From assembly GCF_035984545.1 (NCBI RefSeq), contig NZ_JAXCHP010000001.1, forward strand, positions 1,054,001 through 1,118,000: a stretch of DNA of 64,000 bases, in the 5' to 3' direction. The notes under the pieces are model-generated. The model saw nothing but the letters and a program-made list of their open reading frames with translations, ran no database searches and was not told where the DNA came from. Below, in pieces: positions 56,210 to 62,856 of the stretch. This DNA is from Cryobacterium sp. GrIS_2_6 (GTDB taxonomy: Bacteria > Actinomycetota > Actinomycetes > Actinomycetales > Microbacteriaceae). A program made the position numbers and the translations under genes. Positions within the stretch are counted from its first letter, which is position 1; the number at the start of each line of letters is the position of its first letter.

Positions 56210-56848
56210 ATGGGATATTTCTTGCCTCTTGAAGTCACTTTCGATAGCGGCTACCGCCGGCAACGAGAGCGGAGGACCGGAGGCTCCTGTCGCGCTGCGA
56301 TGCAGGCGTGCTGGGCTTCGATTGCCGGTGTCTCGACGCGTTGCTATAAATGATCGGTGTGTCCTCGGGGGAAGCTGTGGTGGTGGTGCAGGGTGAAGGC
56401 TACCGGCGAGGGTTCCGCCAGCCTGGTGGAGCTGGAGGCCCCGGGCCCGTGGACGTGGGAGACGCCGCCGCGTTCGATGACGGCTGTAGCCGCGGCGACG
56501 GCGGCTGCGTCTCCTTCTTGGCCCTCGACGTCGATCAGGAGGTGAACGGAGTCGTCCTTCCGGCCGGGCTTTCGACCACGCCGGTTCGGCCCGTCTCTGG
56601 CCTAAAGGACATCGGTGAGTGCGGCGGCCGGGCTGGCCCTGCCAACTGCAGCGAGGGCCCGGCCAGGTCGTCGGTCAAGACCTGTTCCAGGTCGAATACG
56701 GCGTGGGTCGAACTATTCGCGCAGAGGACGACTTCGGCGTTGGGGTTGGAGCGGCGATGCTGCGCGAGGCGCAAATGCCGAACATTTGGTGTCCTCTCGG
56801 CGAGGGCCGGGCTTGGGCGGCCGACAACAAATCGACCGCCCGAAGGTG
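56210..56848. other. Gene-poor stretch downstream of the replication protein (639 bases)
   Basis: Overlapping open frames occur on both strands (for example 56350-56895 on the plus strand), but their composition is mixed and none shows a domain. Probably decayed coding sequence. The end of the large helicase gene is at 56849. Confidence 0.5.
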
Positions 56849-59710
56849 CTACTTGGAAGCGGCCGTTGAGATTCCCTGCACGCGAGACGCCTTGACATGA
56901 GCGTCCAGGGCATCCCAGCTGCCGGCGCGTGCGAAAGAGTCCAGGTGATACATCGGCATATCCTCGAACGACTCGGTGACTGGGTCATCATCGCGGCGGC
57001 CGGTGAGCTTCAGCCACGTGTCCATAGGGATGACAAGGCACTGGACCTTAGCCCCGGCGATGCCAACGAGGCGCAGCGTGGCACCGGAGGTGGACTTGAT
57101 GGCGACGTCGGCGAGGGCGGCCTTAAGAGTCTGCTCGGTCCACCCGGCGTGCGGGTCGATTGAGCGTAGAGCTTTGGCAGAGGTCGCCGGGATGAAGGCC
57201 ATGGCGGGCTCGCCAGCAACCAAGGTCTTCACAGCGACTTCCGGTGCAGACAGCTTCATCTGCTGCACCGCCATCGGTAGGGGTTCGCTACCGACCATAC
57301 GGGCGTCACCGGTGATGAGCATTGTTGCGAGCTTCTCAATCGCTGAAGCCTGCGGGCTCACATGGGCGAGGTGCGACTGGTGGTGCGACACCGCCGCTGC
57401 CACGAATACCTGCTGTGCCACGTTGAGGAACGGCAGGTCAGGGATGCCGAGAATGCCAAGGCCCGGCGTGGCGTCCTCGACGAACTCCGCGAACAGCTCA
57501 ACGCCCACGAGGAGATGCCCGACCAGCTTGGCCGTGCGCGGGGTGAGGACTCCGGCTTCGTGAATCAGGAGTAGGTCCGACGCATGGTTGTCTCGGCGTT
57601 GGCGAAGCTCCTTTACCCAGTCCTTGAAGCCCGGCTTCCAAGGCTCACCAGACGTATCGATTTGTTTTGCGCACCACGAGATGAAGGCGGCGCTGACCAT
57701 CTGAGGGTACCCGCCGAGTCCAACCGAGTCCAGCAGGCTGTCGGTATTGTCGGAGAGGTTCGAGTGGTCGCCCTTGAAGCGAATGATGAGCTGCCGTTCC
57801 AGAGCTGAAGCGTTCACCAGTGGTATTTCGCCTGCCATAACAAAGTGCGGCTGTGAACGGTCGCCGGGCGCCGAGACGACGTCGTTGGTGTTGCGGTCAA
57901 CTTTGAGGCGTGAGGGACGGGGGTCGCCGTAGCCGACCCGGATGGCTGTGTCCAGGGCGTTGGTGATTGAGTCGAATTGGTTGCCAAGAAGGCGCTTGTA
58001 GTCGTCCAGGATGTACGGAGCATTGCAGATTCCTCTGCCTGCGTCGGGCAGCGATTTTGGCGTTGAAGCAACTGAGAACATGGGTTTCCGTACGAATTCG
58101 GGTGAGACAAACGCACCGGCTGCAAGCATTGCCGCGGACTTGCCCGACCCCTGCGGGCCAATGAAGGCGTACCCACCCTTGGGATCCAGCCCCGCGAAAG
58201 CAGCGAACGTATGACCGAGGATGGCGAACGAGACTTCGGGCCGTTTGAATGACCGCAGCAGCTCGAAAGTTTTGGTCAGGGCCGTTCGCAACTCGGGTCT
58301 CATCTTGGGGAGTGCCCCCGAGAAATCGAAGGGCTGGTGCTCTTCCCCGACGTGAGCGCGCGTCCAATTGTCCTCGCCGAACTGACTGATTCCGCCGCCG
58401 ACGTGAGCGTAGACCGCAAAGTGACTATTAGGAGCGGTCGTCCAGCCGACGTGCGTGATTTCGGTCGCGTACTTTCGACGGTCGGCAGCGTGGTCGCGGA
58501 TAGCCGCTTCTATGAGCTGGTCGACTCGGTTGACCTCAGGGTTAGGGGTGACCGTCGTGCCGATGACACCGGCGCGGTTGAGCAGCAGCCGGACGTTGCA
58601 GAGTTCCCGGTCGGGAACGTCAGTGATCGAGACTGTGACGAATCGCTCTTGCTTTGGATCCGTCATCACGATGTCCAGATCATGGGCGAGGAGAATCTTC
58701 TTGCGCAGAATGTCGTTGAGCGGGTCGTGGATTTCGACGGTTCGAGTGATTGTGATTGCTGCCTCCAGGAGGACTTCGACGCCGGTGACCCTTCCCGTCT
58801 CGATGTCCTTCTGCTCGCGGATGATGCGGCCACCTTCGACATCGACTCGTGCGGTGACGGCGGTGCCGCCGGTGCGCTTGGGCTTGGCGGGCATGCGCCC
58901 GAGTTTGGCCTTCGTCTTCCCGTTGGCGAGGATGAGCGCCAGACTCGAGCGGACCAGGTCATCCCCACCGGCAATGCGGCTGGCGAGGTAGTCATCGACG
59001 CCTGAGGATGTGGGCGCCGCAGCGAAGGTGACCATCGCTGCACCGTCAAGTTCCATGACCTCGGCCAACCGGTCGGCGGCGAGCCGGACGTTGTAGTTTG
59101 TGGCGGCATCACCGTCAAAGAGAACGACGACTTCGGGGCCATGGAGCTTTTCGGTGACGGCGAGCTTGGTCGCCGTTGCAGTCGTGACGATGTGGGTGAA
59201 CACAGCGGAGGGGTCGGCAAGCTTGGCGAGCGTCAGCTCCGGAAGTGGGACTCCGTTATGAGACCACCCGTTGCAGCCCTGGACCCCGATGACGAGCCAA
59301 TCTGGGGCAGCCCAGGCCGCGACCGCGAGCGCCTGCTTCGTGCCCTCGACAATCACGATGCGCGTGGCCTTGCCGATGAGGTGTTTGCGGGACGGGTGGA
59401 TGGATAGAGCCTGGACGCCTGCTTCCTGGATGTACTTGCTATCGGAGTCTGCCGGTTTGGTGTCGGGCTTCACCTGGTAAACGATTGTGCCGGTCGGACC
59501 CTCGTGGCGGAATAGTATGCCGGGGCCGTACTTCCCTGCCCAGGCGATGCTCTCTGGCAGGTCATCGGCACCGGTGTAGGAACGGACACCGGCCTCAAGG
59601 GCGAACGGTGAAGGTATTGCCTGACGGTCGGCCAGGTAGGTCGTATGGGCAACATTGAGGGCAACAGCTGGGGTGGTCGGTATTGCGTTCAAAATGTGGG
59701 TCCTAATCAC
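56849..59710 (-). CDS. TOPRIM / DUF927-type helicase, probable replication protein of the element
   Basis: A 953-residue protein. The N-terminal part has a TOPRIM-like (DUF3854) fold: E122 in IVIVEGTKQ and D199-x-D201 in VVLFDGDAA. The second part is a DUF927-like P-loop ATPase, with Walker A GPQGSGKS at 518-525 and Walker B ILDD at 567-570, followed by conserved LKVDRNTNDV and a C-terminal helical region. This primase-helicase layout is typical of replication proteins of integrative elements and phages. The GTG start overlaps the stop of the small CxxC gene (GTGA). Upstream lies the non-coding repeat region. Confidence 0.85.
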   Translation of the reverse strand: MIRTHILNAIPTTPAVALNVAHTTYLADRQAIPSPFALEAGVRSYTGADDLPESIAWAGKYGPGILFRHEGPTGTIVYQVKPDTKPADSDSKYIQEAGVQALSIHPSRKHLIGKATRIVIVEGTKQALAVAAWAAPDWLVIGVQGCNGWSHNGVPLPELTLAKLADPSAVFTHIVTTATATKLAVTEKLHGPEVVVLFDGDAATNYNVRLAADRLAEVMELDGAAMVTFAAAPTSSGVDDYLASRIAGGDDLVRSSLALILANGKTKAKLGRMPAKPKRTGGTAVTARVDVEGGRIIREQKDIETGRVTGVEVLLEAAITITRTVEIHDPLNDILRKKILLAHDLDIVMTDPKQERFVTVSITDVPDRELCNVRLLLNRAGVIGTTVTPNPEVNRVDQLIEAAIRDHAADRRKYATEITHVGWTTAPNSHFAVYAHVGGGISQFGEDNWTRAHVGEEHQPFDFSGALPKMRPELRTALTKTFELLRSFKRPEVSFAILGHTFAAFAGLDPKGGYAFIGPQGSGKSAAMLAAGAFVSPEFVRKPMFSVASTPKSLPDAGRGICNAPYILDDYKRLLGNQFDSITNALDTAIRVGYGDPRPSRLKVDRNTNDVVSAPGDRSQPHFVMAGEIPLVNASALERQLIIRFKGDHSNLSDNTDSLLDSVGLGGYPQMVSAAFISWCAKQIDTSGEPWKPGFKDWVKELRQRRDNHASDLLLIHEAGVLTPRTAKLVGHLLVGVELFAEFVEDATPGLGILGIPDLPFLNVAQQVFVAAAVSHHQSHLAHVSPQASAIEKLATMLITGDARMVGSEPLPMAVQQMKLSAPEVAVKTLVAGEPAMAFIPATSAKALRSIDPHAGWTEQTLKAALADVAIKSTSGATLRLVGIAGAKVQCLVIPMDTWLKLTGRRDDDPVTESFEDMPMYHLDSFARAGSWDALDAHVKASRVQGISTAASK

Positions 59711-59910
59711 GGGGGAGCCGGATTCCGGCTGCTTTGGACTAGGGAGAAGGCCTCCCTAATTGGAGTGCCGTATGTGGGTGCCGTTGATGCTGGCGGTTCA
59801 GTGTGTTGTTGATCTCGTTCTGCTCGTAGACAAGAGGCGCAGGCGCGGCAAACAGGCAGAGTTGTCGGAATCCCCGTTTTGGGACCCTCAGTTCTGCTGC
59901 CGGAATTCAT
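59707..59910 (-). CDS. Small CxxC protein coupled to the replication gene
   Basis: A 67-residue protein (MNSGSRTEGPKTGIPTTLPV) with the motif CRACASC near residue 21, which could bind a metal. Its TGA stop overlaps the GTG start of the helicase gene (GTGA), the strongest argument that it is translated. GGGGAG lies two bases before the ATG, which is close. Third positions are less GC-rich than chromosomal genes. Function unknown. Confidence 0.45.
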   Translation of the reverse strand: MNSGSRTEGPKTGIPTTLPVCRACASCLRAERDQQHTEPPASTAPTYGTPIREAFSLVQSSRNPAPP

Positions 59911-60480
59911 GGCTCCCCGCTGAAGGGGTGTCGAGCCCTGCCTGACGCGAACTAGTTCGCCTCACCTATTCCCCTGCGGCGGGTACTAGGCCCTACCTGA
60001 GTGCTAGCCGGGAATAACTCGACTGGACGATGGAGCCAGTGTGGCTTGGCGCCTCAGCCAGGAAAGTGGAGCAAGTAGAGGCGTCCTTTACCGTTTTCTT
60101 TACCGCTCGCTATCGCACTAGGAAAGAGATGTAAGGGGTAAGGGAAGGCGAGTAGAGGAGTGAAGGTGAAACAGTCAGGAAGGAAGTGACAGAGACATGT
60201 TGAAAATGGATTCAGTGAACATGTGCCTAATCACTCATGGGGCTGTTTGCCCGGTACTTCTTTGCCAAATCTGCGAACACCCCTGAACCCCAGTCACACG
60301 GCGAAAATCGCCGGTGGAGCTCCGGTAAAGGTCCTTGCTGCGTTCTTTACCTAGTCAAAGCTGCGGGCCGATCCCGAGGGCCCTGACTTCGACGTTGGTC
60401 CGCAGATGAAGCGCAGCAGCGTTCAGACAGTCACTGCTCGTCGGGGCTCCTGCATCTGAGCTTCGAGACTGAGGTACGGC
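59911..60480. other. Non-coding block with heptamer repeats, candidate origin or control region
   Basis: No supported gene in 570 bases. CTTTACC occurs at 60086 and 60098 (12-base spacing) and at 60345; its complement GGTAAAG is at 60324, making an inverted pair. ACATGTT/AACATGT arms lie at 60195 and 60218. The block lies upstream of the replication operon, the usual place for an origin and its iterons. No DnaA box consensus was picked out by eye. Confidence 0.45.
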
Positions 60481-60805
60481 ATGCCCAAACATCCCAAATT
60501 CAATCCCGCAGAGCCGCCCACGGGTTCCCGCGTCGGTCAGGAATCTGGTACGCAGTATTGGGAACTTCATCGCGATTTGCTAGCAGTTGGCGAAGGCTCA
60601 AGTCGATGTTGCTAAAGAGACCCAGGCGGCGATGGTCCGACTCGTGGAACTCACTGAAGCCAACATTGGCCTTGCTCGCCAATCGGTGCAGGCCTCTGCG
60701 GAATCGGATCGATTTTCTCGTCGGATGGCTTGGAGCTCTGCGGGAATTGCTTTGGTCTCGATCCTTGTTGCAGGGGCATCCTTGGCCGTGGCCATTACGA
60801 AGTAG
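60481..60805 (+). pseudogene. Small membrane protein split by a frameshift
   Basis: An ATG at 60481 with GAGG seven bases upstream opens MPKHPKFNPAEPPTGSRVG and reads 44 codons to a stop at 60615. From about 60587 the next frame continues a helical protein (QVDVAKETQAAMVRLVELTE) that ends in a membrane segment (AGIALVSILVAGASLAVAI) and a stop at 60805. The second frame has only a TTG and no ribosome site. Joined, the two halves give about 105 residues: polar start, amphipathic helix, C-terminal anchor. A one-base change near 60584-60590 would restore it. Confidence 0.55.
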
Positions 60806-60867
60806 TCCCGGAGGTCCGTTGTGGAGCCGGACCAACTGGACTCCTGCGCTCGTGCGTTTGTTGAGAG

Positions 60868-61899
60868 TTATCCGACTTTCGTAAGCGCGATGAAGATGGT
60901 AGTCGTGGACGTGTTGTTGTTGCACGTCTGGAACATCAGCTCGCGGTCAACGGGGAGAACTGAGGTGTTCTGCGTGGTCGCATTGACGGTGAGGACCACG
61001 CCGTCAACCCGCCAGAGACCGGCGTGCAGGCCAGTGAGGGTGACCGTGGCTCCGGCTGTTGTCGGGAAGGCGTTGCCGCCGCAGAACCAGTGCTCGACGA
61101 TGACCGGCACTTTGTATTGGGCGGTGAGGTCTACTGCGCCCTTGCAGGCGTCGATCTCGGGTTGCCCGCCTGCTGTCCATACGTCCCAGATCGTCTGGGC
61201 GACCTTGGTTCCACCGGAGGGAGCCGCCGCTGCGGTCGGACCGGGGCCGACAATGGTGGAGGGCACAGGTGACGCGGCGGCAGCAGCAACAGCGGATGCC
61301 GCCTTCGCAGCTTTTGTCGCCGCTGCCTTGGCGGCTGCCGCCTGGGTGGCGGCTAGCTTGGCGGAGGCCGCGGCGGCTTGTTTGGCGGTTTCGTCCTGCC
61401 AGGCGAGCACGGCGGCGGTGACCGCTTCTGTGGGGGTCGCGAGGTCAACGGTCACGCCAACGGGGTGCAGCTGTCCCAGCGAGGCAGTCGCAGCCTCGTA
61501 GGCTGCGGGGCTGTCCTTCGGGGTGGAGAGAATTAGAGTGAGGGCACTCCCACCAGCGGCCAGTTCCCGTTTGGCACCGACCACAAGAGGTTCAGCTAAG
61601 GCCACGGCGGCGCTGAGGGCGTCGGGAGCTTCGGGGCGCAGGACTGTACCGGCGCTGCTGGCCAGGCTGCCTGTCGCGGTCGTGCGGTCCGCCCGGGCCT
61701 CGGTCACCTGGGTGACGGCGGTGGTGCGCGCCGCGAGCACGGTGCTGAGGGCCTCGGAGTACGCTGACTCGGCGGTTTGCATTTGGGCGGTGGAGGCGGT
61801 GGCTGCGGTGTCCGTTGCCCAAATGCCTGCGAGGAGGGCCACGATGAGGGCCCCGCCGACGATGGGGAACCGGCGGCGCAACTGCAGTGGTGCGTGCAT
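60868..61899 (-). CDS. Membrane-anchored Ala-rich protein with sortase-like C-terminal domain
   Basis: A 343-residue protein. A membrane anchor lies at residues 11-31 (FPIVGGALIVALLAGIWA), placing the rest outside. Residues 160-210 form an Ala/Lys-rich helix, then a Pro/Gly linker. Residues 240-343 form a beta domain: H270 and C273 in VIVEHWFCGGNAF, and C326 in LMFQTCNNN near the end. The H...TC order and strand pattern resemble class F-like sortases, but the expected Arg after the Cys is replaced by Thr. So it may be an inactive or divergent relative. ATG at 61899. The TetR operator at 62042 lies 143 bases upstream. Confidence 0.7.
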   Translation of the reverse strand: MHAPLQLRRRFPIVGGALIVALLAGIWATDTAATASTAQMQTAESAYSEALSTVLAARTTAVTQVTEARADRTTATGSLASSAGTVLRPEAPDALSAAVALAEPLVVGAKRELAAGGSALTLILSTPKDSPAAYEAATASLGQLHPVGVTVDLATPTEAVTAAVLAWQDETAKQAAAASAKLAATQAAAAKAAATKAAKAASAVAAAAASPVPSTIVGPGPTAAAAPSGGTKVAQTIWDVWTAGGQPEIDACKGAVDLTAQYKVPVIVEHWFCGGNAFPTTAGATVTLTGLHAGLWRVDGVVLTVNATTQNTSVLPVDRELMFQTCNNNTSTTTIFIALTKVG

Positions 61900-61991
61900 C
61901 TGAGGCTTTCTTCATGCCGGCTCGTGAAGCCTTCGAGGAAGGCTGCCCCGGCCAGAGTCGAATCTGACTGGAGCAGCCATACAGTCCCGGA

Positions 61992-62000
61992 CCCCCCCCC
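61992..62000. repeat. Run of nine C in the divergent promoter region
   Basis: A C9 homopolymer between the surface protein gene (minus) and the TetR gene (plus). Runs of this length are prone to slippage; it is 42 bases from the TetR operator. No other run this long was noticed in the window. Confidence 0.7.
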
Positions 62001-62041
62001 GGAATCCCCACTGTCCGTCGAGATTTGAGTCTCACCGGAAC

Positions 62042-62057
62042 TTGTACGAGCGTACAA
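62042..62057. promoter_or_regulatory. TetR-family operator, copy 1
   Basis: TTGTACG-AG-CGTACAA is a perfect 7-bp palindrome with a 2-base centre. It lies midway between the divergent starts at 61899 and 62199, about 142 bases from each, and could control both. Confidence 0.8.
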
Positions 62058-62198
62058 CACTTTGTGGCGTGGACTTTCGAGGGTGATGGCTAATGTGGAA
62101 GATAGCTACACGCGGATTTTCCCTTCGGCGCCTGTCGTCGTTCAGGGCTCCGGCAATAGGCCGCGTCGTGCTGAGGCTCGGGAAGCGCAGGAGGCACG

Positions 62199-62804
62199 GT
62201 GGCTCGAAATGATTCCCGGTCGGCGGCGATGCGGGACCGGATCCTGGCTGCCGCGGCAATTGATTTCGCCGACCGCGGTTATGCGGGCACCTCGATTGGC
62301 CTCATCGCTGAGAAGGCAGCAACCGGAAAGGGGCAGGTTCAATATCACTTCGCCGCCAAGGCCGATATTGCACTCGAACTCGTGCGCGCTTCGTTTTCGC
62401 GTCCGCCGTTCGCCAACGTGCTCGATGCTCAGGCTGTTCACGGGATGGAGGCCATCGTCGCTTCAATCCGAGGAGTCGCTGGTGCCTTTCGGGATGACGT
62501 CCGCGTTCGAGCCGCAGTGCGCCTAGTCCGGGAGTATCACCTCATCCCGGTCGCCTTGCCGACTCCGTACCTCGGCTGGGTCGCGCGAATCGGGATGCTG
62601 CTCCGTGAGGCGGAGGCGGCCGGAGAGATACCGACCGGGCTTGACCATGACCTCGAGGCTTGGCATCTCGTGGCCTACTTTTCCGGTGTGCAGGAGGTCT
62701 CCAATCGACTCGCCGACCGCGAGGACCTCCCCGAGCGAATTGAAGAAATGCTCGCACGCGCCCTCCCCGCGCTTGGCGTGGTGTATCCAAAACGCTTCCT
62801 CTAG
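62199..62804 (+). CDS. TetR family regulator, ScbR (gamma-butyrolactone receptor)-like
   Basis: A 201-residue TetR protein. The N-terminal helix-turn-helix domain (RDRILAAAAIDFADRGYAGT, GLIAEKAATGKGQVQYHF) is followed by a ligand-binding domain. Its end (GMLLREAEAAGEIP, then SGVQEVSNRLADREDLPERI) follows the ScbR/ArpA subfamily. Those proteins sense gamma-butyrolactone-type signals and release DNA on binding. The GTG start follows CAGGAGG by four bases. Identical-type palindromes lie in front of it and just after it, ahead of the next gene, so it probably regulates itself and both surface proteins. Confidence 0.85.
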   Translation: MARNDSRSAAMRDRILAAAAIDFADRGYAGTSIGLIAEKAATGKGQVQYHFAAKADIALELVRASFSRPPFANVLDAQAVHGMEAIVASIRGVAGAFRDDVRVRAAVRLVREYHLIPVALPTPYLGWVARIGMLLREAEAAGEIPTGLDHDLEAWHLVAYFSGVQEVSNRLADREDLPERIEEMLARALPALGVVYPKRFL

Positions 62805-62812
62805 CTCCCTTG

Positions 62813-62828
62813 TTGTACGGTCGTACAG
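62813..62828. promoter_or_regulatory. TetR-family operator, copy 2
   Basis: TTGTACG-GT-CGTACAG matches copy 1 at 13 of 16 positions; the two changed centre bases and one end base are the only differences. It is followed immediately by TATGCT, a likely -10, and lies 28 bases before the start of the last gene. Confidence 0.8.
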
Positions 62829-62856
62829 TATGCTGAGTCCCCAAAAGGGGCTTGCA

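Noticed and set aside
56350..56895. A 181-codon plus-strand frame near the end of the helicase gene
   Set aside because: Mixed composition, overlaps the helicase gene end, no ribosome site or domain. Kept only as part of a gene-poor region.
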